This document shows, one piece after another, positions 1 through 13,142 of a DNA stretch of 64,000 bases. The notes beneath the pieces were generated by a model that did not search any database, was not told where the DNA came from, and worked only from the letters and a program-made list of their open reading frames with translations. Positions within the stretch are counted from its first letter, which is position 1, and each line of letters opens with the position of its first letter. The DNA lies in NCBI GenBank assembly GCA_959347315.1, contig OY365814.1, positions 26,650,356 to 26,714,355 of the forward strand. The letters run 5' to 3'. The translations under genes and the position numbers were made by a program. This DNA is from Bimastos eiseni. Taxonomy: Eukaryota > Annelida > Clitellata > Crassiclitellata > Lumbricidae.

Positions 1-56
1 GTTGAAAAAGACTTTGAGTCCGTCTACTCACGACTGGTGCTCTGCAAAACATTTCG
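1..56 (+). CDS. RUNDC1: RUNDC1-like exon, window-truncated at 5' end
   Basis: Open in frame 1 ([18 protein letters not shown]) and ends CG before the donor gtgagt. The first two bases of an Arg codon are completed by the A at 1154. The acceptor side lies outside the window. Confidence 0.8.
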
Positions 57-3000
57 GTGAGTTAGGGCTGTGTCTGCAATTGTGTTCATGCAGTTTTTAG
101 TTTCCAGGACTTGAACAACTAAGCTCCATATTTGTTGTTTGAATTGTAATGAGTTCCATAAGTTCGCACTATGTGGACTTTGTGTGCTCTTGGCTTACGT
201 GACATTCTGCTTGATGTGAATTTGTGTTATATACTTCAAAGCTATTAACTTGACATTTCATACTAGTTTATGCATTGCACACAAGCTGAAGTATAATGCT
301 GAAGGTCACGCTTTTGCAGCATTTCTCCTTTTACAAACTGTATCTTACGACCTCAAGGACTTTACATTGATGGGCTCACACTGTACTTCTACGAAAATAT
401 CATTATGGGATTGATATAGAAGTCTCTCCCTGTTCTACTGATTGCAGTTCCTTCTTCTCTTTGCAATGCCATCTTCTCTTGTGTCATCGCTACCTCTTTG
501 TTTTACCTTTGAATCACCTTGAAACCTTCCTTTTCTCTAGACTTACCTCACATGGGAAGTGCTATGCTGTGAGAAGTGTTTTGTAATTAATCAGATGCAA
601 TTCAATGCGATTGATCGTGCCATGTCAGACCATATCCAAATTCTCAGAGAACTGAACTGTAATGGATACCTACTGCTTGCATTTAATGTGGGCACTGTGA
701 TATTTGCAAGGGGCAAGAAAGACACTGTAACAACAAACTGCATTGGTTTCCCTGTCACTTATAGTACATATACTCTTTTTATTAAAGGGTTAAGTCTTGT
801 ACTTTGTGACGTTTGAGCTGATAAAGATATCATTTGGAAGTTGAAGATACTTTGGAGCATCCACAGAAGGACTGTGAAAGTTAATGTTCATATCTTGTTT
901 CACACTTTGCAGCTTGTTGGAAGGATGGGAAGACTTGTGAAGGCAGATGAATGTAATAGTTATTTCAATAAGCATCTATTAATGTCTTGTACTTTGTGAC
1001 GTTATCTGCTCTCTTTGACATTTTATTGGAATACCTAATTGATAAGTTTAGCCAGTTAATTAATTAAATGATTAGTAATTTGTAACATTGTGAGTCAAAG
1101 TATTTTAAATTGACTGCAGATTTCCATAATTTAATTTGCTTTTTGGTTACTAGACTGGATGAAGACGGTAAGGTACTAACTCCAGAAGAAATTCTATATC
1201 GTGTAAGTTGCCGGATGTTACAGTTTTTTTAATTTTCTTAAGAATTCTAGATTCTGGTTAGAATGTAACTTTACTATTGTTCAGTTTCACAGTATTAATT
1301 GCGTTTTTGAATGCTGCAGGCAGAACTGAAAGTCAATCTTGCTACCAAAGACGTGATTTAACATGTGTTTGGATTGCGTAAGAGTATTAGATTCTTGAAG
1401 TCCATTTTGTCCGTTAATTATTGACTGCAGTTTTGCCTAGATAGCATGACTGTATTGTGAATGCACAGCTCTCTGACGTATACCGGAGATGTGCCTGTCG
1501 TGGTATGTCATGGAATGTTACACATTGTTGTAATTTATATGTTTGTGCATATTTGGTTTTCATGTAGAACTTAGCAAAAAGCGTTTCAAAATGCTGTATT
1601 GTAAGTTTTAAGGATCATTATCTGATTGGTAACTTTGAATCTGTTTGTCTTTCTGCAGGCTGTTCACGCTGTCAACCTGACTCACGACAGTGTTCATGCA
1701 CAGATGGATGTCAAGTTTAGGTCACTAATATGCTGTGGTCTCAAGTAAGCCAGTCTTATTACTGTTCTGTTGAAAATGGTCTCTCAGATAGCTTTTAGTC
1801 ATTTGTTCAAGGATCTCACAATCAGTAAGAAGAATGAGCTAAAAAAAATAATACACTTTCAGTAGTTCTTGATCTCTAACGATGACTTATTAGCGCCATT
1901 CAATCAATTAAATTAAATTTATGTAGTACCCTCCAAGAACCGTACTCGCATGCGCTCACGATCCATACCAAGTGGAAAAAACACAGTTCTTGGCAGTTGG
2001 TGATACTGAGAGCAATAGGCACCATTGGGAAGTGCCATTATCACATAGAATAACATGGACAATGCACACCAGATGTCAGTTGATTGCTGTGTCAATTAAA
2101 TTTCAAAATCATGATTACCTGCAATTTACTGTAATTTAAATGGTTGCTTAGTTTTGATAGCTTGTTCATGAAACAATAAAATGCTGTTGCAGAATTGACG
2201 GTTTGTCCCAACATTGCTCATTTTTGCCGGTGACGGATCATTTTTACATTGACTCAGAAGTGATTGTTTGAACTCAAAACAAAGATATCAATTGAGGCAT
2301 AAGGTTTTACATAAACGTTATGCTTAAATTTCTTTATTTTGGGTTCAAATTATGATCCACGATTTATAATCAGTACTTTACCTTCCTGCTTCGTGCAGGT
2401 AAGGTTAGGTAAGATACAATCACTGTTGTTAGAGTACTGTTACCTGCATTTCAGGTAATAATGGAATTGACTGCCACTCTCTCTTCGTAGCTCAAATTCA
2501 CTTCCTTCCTTCAAAAAGCGACTCAAAACTCACTATTTCTCTTTGGCTTTCAAGGATTTGGAAATCTAATTGCATCTTCTCCTGGCGACTGACTATCCGC
2601 GCCTCAGATTCACATTAAGGTGTGACCTTGTGCGCGTTACAAATTTAATAATAACAATAATAATAAGAGGTTGTTCAGTATCAGTCGTCTGAAAATTACT
2701 CGTGATGAATCAATGAAACTTGATATAGCGCCTCTTCAAAAAATCTACTCAAAGGCTCTCTCTGTGCTAGCCTGCAGGATGTCAATGTAATTTCAATGAT
2801 TGTTAGAATAGTTATCAAAACAGTGCACATTAAGCTACAAGAGTCACCAATGTTCATCATGAAGCTTATTCAAATTCAATTGCTTGTCACATAACATGGT
2901 TTCTGTGATGCGGTCTTAAGGCTTTAAACGTAATAGATGTTTGTTAAATTGTAGCGAACAGGTGTTGCACCTTTGGCTGGAGACGCTCTGCTCTTGCGTT

Positions 3001-5470
3001 GAAGTCGTTGAGAAGTGGTATCAGCCGTGGTCCTTCATGCGTAGTCCTGGTTGGGTACAGATCAAGTGTGAACTAAGGTATGTCGTATATTTCACATGTC
3101 ACACTATAACTTATCTATCTTCGTTTCTAATTGATTTCCAATAATACACTTTTCGCAGCTTGATTCATTTTTTGTTGTTGCGAAATTGCAGTTTTAGTTA
3201 AAATAATTATGACCAATGAGATCATGGTTAAAGAACTTGATTTTCAGTTAACTTTAAATATTTGACATTAATACTATCAATGAACACCAGTCGTTTCCCA
3301 GTCATTTTTAGTACATGCTCATCTTTGAAGGGTCAAATTTGGGTGTTTTATTTGAGAGGGTGTCAAGATTAATTCATATTTAGTTTTCAGAGTCAATTTA
3401 TGACAAATTTTGGGAAAGATGTTTTTTTTTTAATAATTGTGATAATATTTATGATATTTCAGTAATGGAGATGGTTTGATCATTTATTTGCTAATTATGA
3501 AGATTCATATGAGTACTGCATTACAGCATTTTGTTTTTAAAGCATTCTTTAAAATTTAGATCTGTGATTTAATTTAATACTAGATCTCATAATGCATGCT
3601 TTAAATTTTATATTTGTGATACGATTTAGTTACTAGATTTTTATAGTTTATTTTAGGTATTTGTGCTTTATAGTTTTGTCTTATATTTGATGTTAATTTA
3701 GTTTTTTAGTTACTCTAATTATGTTTAGTTTTTGTGATAATTTTTACTTTGTAGTTATTCGTTATTAGTTTAGTTACTTGAAAGTTAGTTTTTGTTGGTT
3801 TGGAACATTGGATTATCACTTTATTTTATAGCATAATTTACAGTTTGGTTTAATTTAGAGACTTTTTCTGTGTGCATGTGTGGATTTTAAAATCCAGGCT
3901 GATACTTCAGACATGACTGTCAACAGGTTGTCTATAGTTCATAGACACCAAGCATTGAAGCAGGTTGACGCTGTTCGTTTGCATTTAAGCACTGGGTCAA
4001 AGGAGGATTCCACGATCAGAATACTTCGTGAGCAGTGGGGTGGGTAAGAGGGCGAATGATAAATGATTGATTACTTGAGCTCTCACCCTACCCTAATTGC
4101 AAATTTTCTCTTCCAGAGTCCTCGCCCAGTTTGCCTTTAACCTTTCTCATGATTGGGAGCTGCCGCGAAACAAGAAGAAAATGGTTGAGGAAATCAAACG
4201 CAATGTTGGTGATATGCTCATTAAGTACCATCTGTTTAGCTGGGACTTGTAGCGTTTGTCTAGCGTGAAAAGAGGAAACAAATTCGGCCTAAAGAAAGTT
4301 GCGTGGACGCTTCAACATTAGACTTGAGCGGAACGATTCATGCCACAGCCTCGTAAATACGATGCTCTGAGATTCGTGGAAGGTCATGGAAATGCGAATG
4401 AATGTGATGCCTTAGGGATGAGATTATTTGATTGCTTGCTTCTAGGTTCAAGCTTTAAACATGTACGCTTTTAAAAAGGCATGTACGTGTGTATGTGTAT
4501 TCAAACGTCTTGCTTCTGTGCATGGTAATTGCTACATGTGGTTCCTCTTATTTGCATATGTAGTCTGCTGTTGATATCTAAGCCTTGCTGGAACTGATAG
4601 TACATTGGCTAGACATAGAGGTTAGATGTTAAGGGTGGGTTGTAAGAAGAAGTTCATTGACACTATGATGATGTGAATCCAGGTGTGATCAGTTTATTCT
4701 GGACTAATAAGGATATCTTCTGATTGATTTTGTGATCTTTGAAGTCCACTTAGAGCTCTGTTCAGTTGCAGAGGGTGTAAGGTGTGCCAAATAAACTGGC
4801 TTTTATACATTCCTAATATGCTTTTAAGATGTGAATATTATTAGTACATAATTTAATTTACTGTGATCTATGATCACTTGGCTGAGAAAGTTTTATACTC
4901 GTTTATCGCTTGCTGGTGAATCAGCTTTTTGTCTCAGCTGATGAATATTAGCTGAAACGATGAATAAAAGTTGAAACAACTGCCAAGAGGAACCTCTGCT
5001 TTCATACTTCATGGCTACATACATAGCTTAGGATTTATTTAACATGAAAGGAAAGTGTATTTCCGGACTAATAAGGGCGGTCAGTTGCAATTTATTATAT
5101 TTGGAATACCTTAGGAAAATATGATGTGTCAGTCACAAGTTATACTGCGTGAAATTTCTAAGCAATACTTGCAGCATTTTGATTCTGGGGAGAAAAAGGC
5201 GCATATTGTAATTGACTTAAAAAAGACAGTCTTTATTCCTCTGTTTATCTTATTTTCGTAATCACTGTTTCTTTCCTTGGATTTTGTCATGTTTTTGGTT
5301 TCTTAATTATTTTGTTATTTTATTTGTAGTGCTCTTGTTAAAATATTTAATGATTTATGTATTCAATTGACCAGTAGCACAATTTCAAGAACCTCAAGAT
5401 AACCTTTTTCGTAGCTGTATTTCAGAAGAGATTTGGGGTGTTCTCTCAAGTATGCACTCTTACATAATTA

Positions 5471-5521
<51 letters not shown>

Positions 5522-7758
5522 GTGCATGCATGCATGCAAGAATACTAACATATATAGTATACATAAAAATTTTTATTTCTTTTGATATTAAATTTTACCT
5601 CGAATTGACCCATCTTTGCCTAAATTTAGGAATTTACTAAGTTACCAAAGAAGATTGAAGTTACCATTATCAATTGAAAATCATGGTACCTGTGTCAAAT
5701 ATAGTTTGCTTTATTTGTATGGTTAAGTTGTTTAAATTAAATTTTGTTGCTTGACTTTACATTCCAAATGCATTGAAGAGAAAGGATTTCAATAATTTAA
5801 AAAAATTATCACATCAAAATCTCTGAATTTAGTGTGTTTGACTTGATATGCTTTTATAATGTCATTAATGGTGTTTTCATTTGTATTCAAATGTTGTTTT
5901 TATAATAATTATGAGTATAGTTTAGTGAATATTTGGTGCTTGATTGCTCTGTTAAATCTATTCAATTTTTGTAATCAAAAGCTTGTATGTAGTTTATGCA
6001 AAGGTTGTATAGTGCAATTCACTTATTCTCATATCTTATCATTGCAACGTCTTTGATGATAAAAGAATAATTTATCATTATTGACAATTCTTTATTTGTT
6101 TTGGTTAAAGTTTTTTATACTAAATTCTTCTGATGTAATTTTTTATCTGTGGGCATAAATAACGTCAGTCATATTCAATATGTAATAGCAACTTAAATAT
6201 GAGTTAGTCTAGCCTTACTTTCATTACTTTGGTTCAACTGGATATTAACTTTCTATTTAAAATTTAAGTCACTGAAGCTCTGAGTAGTCCTACAAAAATC
6301 AGGTTTAGACTCCTATGGTATTTGTACAACGTTGCCATGAGACATACCAAGGAAACTGCATTGAGACAATTGTTTAACTATCGAATCAGTGTCTACTTTA
6401 AGCACAATTAGCACTGCGACGACAACTTGCATATTGTTATTAAAATTTCCAGATGGTTTGTAGTTATCAAACATTATTCTTCAACATTGTCCTTCTGCAA
6501 ATTGCCTACAGAGGCACAGTGATGATTTTCCTGTCATGAATTGTTGTAGTCTGATGAAGTTGGGATGAAGGTCATTCAATGCATTTTTAACTGAGCTACA
6601 AATTTTTTTAAATTTTTATTAAAATATTTAAATGGCTTGTAAAATGTTTAGTTGACCTTTAATTTATGCTGCCTTTTGCACTTATATCTTCATGACATTT
6701 ATATTTCGTATGTGATACATTTCCACCAACTTTTCTTATCTTTTTAATTTTTATCTAGTAATACAGACAACTGTACATTTTTGCCGTTTAAATTTTTTTT
6801 ATTAAGAAATATATTGAGATGTATGGAAATATTTATGCAGTAAACTATAGTTGTCTGATTTTGAAATTAAATGCTGTCATTCGAAGACGGTATAGATTCA
6901 AACACTCAGTAAAGTAGTGTTAAGGCCTGTTAAGAAGGAGGCTTTGTTAGATAGACAAATTTCAAGCAGGATGGTTTAAACCCTTACATAAAGTCACTTC
7001 AGTTCCATATAATTAACATTGAAGTTATTTTAAATAATTGTTTCATATGCTTTATTTTTTGGGGAATAGTTGTTGTGGTCTTATTTTCATGCGGTCTTCT
7101 TGATATTACTTTGGGGTTTCACAACTCTAGAGTTGTGAAATTCAAGTCATTTGATGATTGTCTTTGTGCACATTGTTTTAAATGGAACGATGCGTCTGAG
7201 TATTACAGTGTCAAAGCACATGATTTATGACCTTACTTGAATATATTTTGTATAATCTAACATCTGTGTTGTACATCATCTTTCTTCAGTTTTGCTCTCT
7301 CATCCCATTCCTTAATATTCCATACCTCTCTTGAATTAATCCTACCTTACCTTGTTTGTGTTACCACTACCTATCTAGAAGTTACCCGTTTACCTTGTTA
7401 TGCTGTACAAACAGGTATCCTGCATAATATACAATTATAAGAATGTGATGGGTTGTTTCGATAATATTCTGTGATGGCTTCTAAGAAGCCGCTTATCAGC
7501 TGTTTATTTTATTTGTCTGTTATGGAAAGGCAGTCAACGCATTTTGCTGTACAGATTACCGACGACCCATTCGTCTGTATCTGTGCCTCTCGTTTTCAGT
7601 GGTTGTTGTAAATGCTTCTTTTCAGAATTCTGGCGCAGTTTGCATTTAGCCTGTCTCAGGACTGGGAGCTGCCACTGAAGAGGGACCTGAGCAAACCACT
7701 TAAGGAGGGCATCAGTGACATGCTGATCAAGCATCACCTCTTCAGCTGGGACATCTAG
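1..7758 (+). CDS. RUNDC1: RUN domain-containing protein, C-terminal part (RUNDC1-like), spliced
   Basis: Coding exons are 1-56, 1154-1202, 1659-1744, 2955-3077 and then either 4117-4252 or 7626-7758; the gene begins upstream of the window. All junctions are GT-AG and keep phase: CG|A, CGT|GCT, AA|C, AG|A. The spliced protein runs through [20 protein letters not shown], then [20 protein letters not shown], then [20 protein letters not shown] and ends LFSWDL or LFSWDI. This is the C-terminal half of a RUN domain that finishes the protein. RUN domains bind small GTPases of the Rap/Rab type and act in membrane traffic and signalling. Among RUN proteins, RUNDC1 is the one I know with the domain at the extreme C terminus and with this wording; RUFY, RUSC and SGSM have it elsewhere. 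Family identity is recognition from memory. Introns are 1.1, 0.46, 1.2 and 1.0 or 4.5 kb. Confidence 0.8.
1154..1202 (+). CDS. RUNDC1: RUNDC1-like exon
   Basis: A 49-nt exon between acceptor ttactag and donor gtaagt. It encodes [16 protein letters not shown] after completing the split Arg, and ends in phase 0. Confidence 0.8.
1320..1361 (+). other. Candidate poison or decayed duplicate exon in RUNDC1-like gene
   Basis: After a good acceptor (tgctgcag) the frame continuing from 1202 reads [13 protein letters not shown] and then stops (TAA, 1359-1361). It resembles the start of the real next exon ([13 protein letters not shown]) at 6 of 13 positions. No convincing donor follows. It could be a decayed copy of the exon at 1659, or a cassette that truncates the protein. 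Function is inference. Confidence 0.35.
1659..1744 (+). CDS. RUNDC1: RUNDC1-like exon (start of RUN core)
   Basis: Acceptor ttctgcag, donor gtaagc. Encodes [20 protein letters not shown] followed by RSLICCGL, and ends in AA, the first two bases of an Asn codon finished at 2955. Confidence 0.85.
2475..2665 (+). mobile_element. Truncated LINE 3' end (reverse transcriptase C-terminus)
   Basis: Bases about 2473-2568 read [20 protein letters not shown], then [11 protein letters not shown] and a stop. This is the usual C-terminal wording of CR1/L2-type reverse transcriptases (NSLPxxLR...FKxxLKTHLF). A short 3' region and an AAT-rich simple-repeat tail (about 2640-2666) follow. It lies within an intron of the RUN-domain gene, in the sense orientation. 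Confidence 0.6.
2955..3077 (+). CDS. RUNDC1: RUNDC1-like exon (RUN domain core)
   Basis: Acceptor aaattgtag, donor gtatgt, 123 nt with phases 2 and 2. Encodes [20 protein letters not shown] and then [20 protein letters not shown], the most conserved stretch of the gene. The split Arg codon (AG|A) is compatible with both downstream terminal exons. Confidence 0.85.
4117..4252 (+). CDS. RUNDC1: RUNDC1-like alternative last exon A (diverged copy)
   Basis: Acceptor ctcttccag. Reads [16 protein letters not shown], then a Lys-rich segment ([15 protein letters not shown]), then [13 protein letters not shown] and a stop TAG at 4250-4252. An AATAAA polyadenylation signal lies at 4790-4795 and another at 4963-4968, so a transcript can end here. 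Compared with exon B, the middle 13 residues are diverged while both ends are conserved. Confidence 0.75.
5465..5520 (+). repeat. TA dinucleotide microsatellite
   Basis: Nearly pure alternating TA between the two terminal exons. No coding meaning. Confidence 0.9.
7626..7758 (+). CDS. RUNDC1: RUNDC1-like alternative last exon B (conserved copy)
   Basis: Acceptor cttcttttcag, same phase as exon A. Reads [43 protein letters not shown] and a stop TAG. The KPLKEG block agrees with my memory of vertebrate RUNDC1, so this copy probably encodes the ancestral C terminus. It lies 3.4 kb downstream of exon A. Confidence 0.8.
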
Positions 7759-7879
7759 ATGAGGGACAGAGACACACCCACGTGGGCGGTTGGAGACCCG
7801 CGTGGGCAGCGAGACACCTACATGGGTGGTTGGAGACCATTCTGACGGTCTCCTTGTCTGTTTCACCATTTCATTGGTT

Positions 7880-8175
7880 CCTAACATTACACTGTTTGAC
7901 TGGTTCTTTGCTTTAGGTCACTGTAGGGTCCCGTGCTTTGGTTCCATGAGTTGGACGATCTGATTGGTTCCTTGATTTGGAACATTTGATTGGATCCTTG
8001 ATTTGGACCATCTGAGTGGTTCCTTGCCTTGGACTAATTAAGTGTTTCAATGCCTTGGACCATTCTTTTGGGTGTTCCATGCTTTGTGAAGTTTGACTGG
8101 TTGCTTGCATTGGATTGTTCATCTGGTTCCTTGCTTTAGACCATTCGTATGGTTCCTCATGTTCCACCATTCTAC
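7880..8175 (+). repeat. Degenerate minisatellite, unit about 25-30 bp
   Basis: About nine imperfect copies of a unit like TTTGATTGGTTCCTTGATTT follow the stop of exon B by about 120 bp. The array is probably in the 3' UTR or just beyond. Copies are strongly diverged. Confidence 0.6.
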
Positions 8176-10680
8176 CGACATCTGACTTTCATCTAACACT
8201 GGCTGGTACTTGAGTCAAGTTCAACTCTTCCACGGAGCCTCTCACTCCTTGCTTTGACCGGCTCTGTCGTAATCAACTGAATTCAGTCGAGTCCTAATGC
8301 AGTGTTGACACTTCTTTCCATTAATCCCAGGTCGAAGATTTGCATTATAGACCAAGCCAGTTTCATGCTCTGCTCGTAACAAGCAAGAAATTTTCGGTTT
8401 CTTGGGACAGAATTCTGGCCTGTATTTTTTTAATATTAGACTCTCTCTGTTTGTGAGCCAATTGGGAGATTCATTTTTGATCTCTGTTTCTGCTGTGCAT
8501 TTTGTGAACCTCTGTTGGGCTGTAGCACTTTCCACGGATTTTGGTCTTGTCTGGATTACCAGCAACACTGCTGTGGTGTACCATCCTAAAATACCAAATG
8601 TTGTTTTATTTTAATTTTGGATTTAAATAGCGTCTCTCACGGAGTAACCATTCAGAGGTGCTCTCTGACAGATGGCGACAATACTCTGGCTTTCCAAGAT
8701 GTTCTAATGTCTTGCTGTGACAAAACACTGAGGTACTACCAACCATAACATTCAAAATTGATTGATTGATTGATTGATTAGTTGAAAATGTTCTATTACT
8801 TGACACGCTGAATCTATCAATCTGACATTACCGAAATGACATCTGTCGTGTTCTTTGACGGGGTCAGCTTTCGATGGACGATGAAGTGGTCAGTTGTCTT
8901 TGGGTCATGTACCTGTTAGTAAAGGTTGTCTTGCTGTTGCATTGCTGTTGTCATGTAAGCCATAAGAACGTACAACCAGCCAACAGCATTGATAGCGGTG
9001 TTTAATTGAAGTGCAAATACTTTATCTTGTGTTACCTTGGCCTCTCTATCATGAGAAGGCGTTCTTGATTTTTCGTTGCTGCTCCTGCTTTATATTTTAT
9101 TGGGTTTTCTGAATTAATTATAAAAGAGTAATCATTTTTTCTGTGATTTTAAAAGTACCCAACCATTTTGCAGTTTTTTCCTATCACCTTTGGTCAGAAT
9201 AATTTTACTCTACTTATAAGATTCTGCCTAACATTATCATTGGCAACCATGAGAGGTATATCTGACTGAGTTTTTTAATGGTTACAAATATCACAGCTGA
9301 ATTAAATTTGGGTCCCGTCTTTGTGGCAGTGTCAGTAGAATTCTTGTTTACACGATACACGTAATAAGGAGGCACTGTTATAAGTACTAGATGTTATATT
9401 ATGTCAAGTTACTTTACCTTTCTGTACAAGTATGGGTTCAGTATACTGGTTTGCTGGTGGATATGTGAGGCATATGTGTGAATCAGTTGGAATGGAGCAA
9501 AGTCATGTGTTTGATTGTTACTGCTTGATTGTCTTCTTGATTGTCTGCTTGATTGTCTGCATTGCCAAATGGCAATCTATCTAATTTTTGAGATTTTATT
9601 TTGTATTATTTATTTCTGTGAGATATAATTAGTTAATTATGTTAATGTATGCTGAGATAATACACAGTGTTATTAACACCTGTGCTCAGAGATCAACTGT
9701 CCCAATTGACATGTATAATTGGCGTGTATAATTTTTTGATGCAACAGTTTAGTGGACCTAAGCTGTTGATCCTGTTTGATTGGTTATCTAGGTGAGCCAG
9801 TTAGGTTAGTTGTTTGGATAGATTTGGTGTTAATTGATTAATTAACACTGATGTTCCTTGAAGTTCACGAACATATGAATTGTGGCTTTATGTGCTTCCT
9901 TCAGACATGAGAGTTCACATTTGTTGCTAGTCAATTGAGTTGTAAGTGACACATGTTGTATCTTGTCGATAATATTATCGTATTGGGAAAACATTTGAAG
10001 CAATACGAGTGGGATCTATGGCGGTTTGAGTATCAAAGCAAACAGTGTCCTCTGGACATATTTTGGTTTGCTGTCAGTGAGTTTTCTTCTGGTTAAAGGA
10101 CTCATCTTCATTTCAGAACTGTTGGGCTTGGAGAACTCTACCAGTTAAGTGAATTACGTAACTTATGCTGTACTTTTAAAGTCCCACAAATTATCATTTG
10201 TTTCCTTCATTTTGCATAAGCATTTACATTTCAAGAAGTCTGTTTTGGATAAAATGGAGTGTTTTGGCACACCATTTGGTATGTGATGTTTGCACGAACC
10301 TGTTTTACCACTGGAATTTTATTACATCAACTGATCTCTAACTCTATAATAGATAATGAATAGAAATAGTGAACACCATTGTGTTGCAATAGAATAGATG
10401 ATGTTCATCCTGGATTTATAGTTATGCTGGCCATCTGCCGCCATTTTGTTACTGTTGATTCGATGTTGTTGCTGATTCTGTTAGTGTCGCATTCTATGGT
10501 GCAATCATTCCGCTTTCAGTCAGTTCGAGTCATAAATGCCATATTTTTGCAAGAGACAATTTTCTAGAGAGATAATTTGTAGAAAAAGAAATTTGTAAAT
10601 AGTCGTTAATGACCGCGTCATGTGTAGATCTTGTCATGAATTGTTGTATTTTATTTCGCTTGTTTCACCCTTTTATCAAT
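8176..10680. other. Intergenic, no gene recognised
   Basis: Short ORFs here have no recognisable domain. An ATTG tetranucleotide run lies near 8757-8780. A degenerate copy of the 'tagcgcc' dispersed repeat is near 8625. Confidence 0.5.
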
Positions 10681-10686
10681 GACCAG

Positions 10687-10802
10687 CAGTGTTCCTCTAA
10701 GCTGTGCACAAGTGCTTGCATGCGTGTGCACACAGGCCATGGAGCCAGCGCACACAAGAATTTAGTGCCCACAGCGTCTCCAAAAAATTAGAAGGAACAT
10801 TG
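10687..10802. mobile_element. hAT-type MITE
   Basis: Left end CAGTGTTCCTCTAAGCTG and right end (reverse complement) CAATGTTCCTTCTAA form imperfect terminal inverted repeats of a well-known hAT type. The motif tgaccag flanks both sides, consistent with most of an 8-bp target duplication. At about 115 bp it is far too short to code for a transposase. Confidence 0.65.
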
Positions 10803-13140
10803 ACCAGTCATTCAACTATTGTAAAGACCTTCTTAACTCCAGTTCTAGGAGGCACACTGCTGTATCAGATGGGATACCTATGTGTGGGAATGTGGGCTCG
10901 ATATGACCCAATGTGGACATGTTGGTGTGTATAGTTATATCAATCATTGCTCCTGTAGACCTATAAACATAATTTTTTGTGTAAGATCTTTGAAACACTG
11001 TATGCTAAAACAGAGTCGACTGTCCCTTGTCCATTTAATGGACTCTGCTCGACTGAAGGGTAATGTAAAAATCCTGCACTGCATGAGTTGTAACATAATT
11101 GTGGGTGTCTGGTTTGGTTAGTTACTGTTTGGCAACATTGTGTCATAACAGAGATGATTTATTATCACCCGCCTTCTTTATCCAGGCTTGGCACTGGTTC
11201 TTCCGTGGTTATTTCGGAGAGAATTAATTATGCTATATTGAACCAAGTTCCCCGTTTCTTCCATGATGTTTCATTCTGTATAAAAGAGCTGAATTTAGGG
11301 TTTTAGTATCTGTGTTAGCATAAGCGAAATTTCAATGGTGAGGCAAGATTATATTCTAGCAAGTTGGAGCTGGGGATCGCATGGAGAGCTACGTAGTCAT
11401 GCAAATCTTGCCGATAAGCGGAATTGTCGAGATTTTTGGGTACCTGTCCCCTCTGCCCCGCCTCCTACGACTATGTTTATTAGAGCTAGCCTCGTCAAAT
11501 TGGTATTGTAAAAATAACAAACACTATTTTGTTAAATCACTTGTGCAATTTTCCGTTTGTGACTGTTATTATTATTAACTGTTATTAATTATGTTAAGAT
11601 GTTGATAAATGCAGAGTGATAGTTGCATGAAATCAATTTCTTCTTGTTGTCAAGAGGAGCTTATGAATAATTATATATACTTACACACACATAAATAATA
11701 TGTGTATGTATATATGCATACATATATAAAGATTATATATAAATATTATGTATGTATATATATATATCCTCGTGAGGCAACATCATATACATGTCCTAAA
11801 TGGGAGTATGGTCCTTAGGGGTTTCTTGTGTGCCTTATAACTCTGCTGGCGGGGTTGGCACCCACTTTGATCATTCTACAAGGAACTAATCGGGTAGAAA
11901 CTTCACGCCTATGTTTACAAAGTTTTTAAAGATACTTAGATCGACAGAGGAGAAGAAAGTAAGGATAGAACGAAAGTAAAACGGGAAAGACTTGATCCAA
12001 TTTATGTAGAAATTTCGATCAAGAGACAAATTTAGATAGAGACAGGCAGGAAGACAACAGCACATATTTGGAGTTGTGGGAACGCGCAGGCATTTTCCGT
12101 CTTCAGCCGGTTGCATAAATCGCCATAGTTATCCTCCCAGCAGCAACGTGGCTATCTTCCATCCTCCCTCTATCAGCAGCAGCCACAGCAGAGGCTCTCC
12201 TACCTCCTAGGCCTTGCGTCGGCCGATGGCGTGGCTGATGGATTCTTATACATGTCTAGGGTTACAGCTGCTGATCAGAGCAACGGAGGCAGTGGCTGCT
12301 TGCTGCTGCAACTCGGCATCTCCTGTTCTCGGCCCAGCAAGCAGCAGCTACAGCATCAACAACAGCGATTAATCGCAGTTGGAATGCAGACCAAGAAAAT
12401 GTTTACAGAGCGCCGAGGACGGATTTATTCACGATGCTGATATATCTCCAGCACCTTTTGACCTCACTAGCATTCATACTTGGAACATTGCACGTCTGTA
12501 ATGTAATCGAGCATTTATATAGCGCCCCTTCAAGATATCTACTCGAAGGCGCTCTCTTCGTTGGCTTAAATGTTATGGTCATAGTTCACGTTCACGTTCA
12601 CTATGCCCGCTAAAGCCGAAAAGAGTCGTCAGTTGTGGGCCCACGCACAAGCGTGGAACCAACCAACGCATTCTCGTCGACAGCTGACGGATAGCATGAA
12701 TGTGGGTCAAGCCGCGTTTGTAGTTGTCTATGCATATGGAATGCATATACATATGCAGGTTTAAGCATATGCACACGCAGGCCTACATATGCGCCTACAG
12801 CCATGCATGCATCAAGACATTTAATACAGCGCCGTTTTAATTGTCCAAAGAAGCTATCAAAACAAGAACATCTCAAGACAGTCTGAGAATATTTGCTATA
12901 CTGGGTCGACTTCGACAGAAAATTTAAGTCAACAGTTTGATAACAGACTCTAATCATAGCGGTAAGTTGGTAAGTGTCAGCACAGAAAAATGCTATCCAT
13001 GAGTTGCTAAATCCTCAGAGAACAGAAGATACTAAGCTCCGTCACACACACGCACACACATACATACGTATATATATATATATATATTATATTTGCAATT
13101 GGGCGTATGCATACATCGTGTACCTGTGGATGGACTGGGC
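10803..13140. other. Intergenic, repeats only
   Basis: An AT/ACAT-rich tract lies at 11670-11770. A degenerate LINE 3'-end motif (ATTTATATAGCGCC) is at about 12509. A short dispersed motif (CCTTCTTTATCCAGGCTTGG) at about 11170-11190 recurs near 62700. No supported gene. Confidence 0.45.
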
Positions 13141-13142
13141 AG

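Noticed and set aside
3899..4047. Open segment after a weak acceptor in the RUN-gene intron (about 49 codons)
   Set aside because: In the phase required by the preceding exon it stops after a few codons; the open frame has no recognisable similarity.
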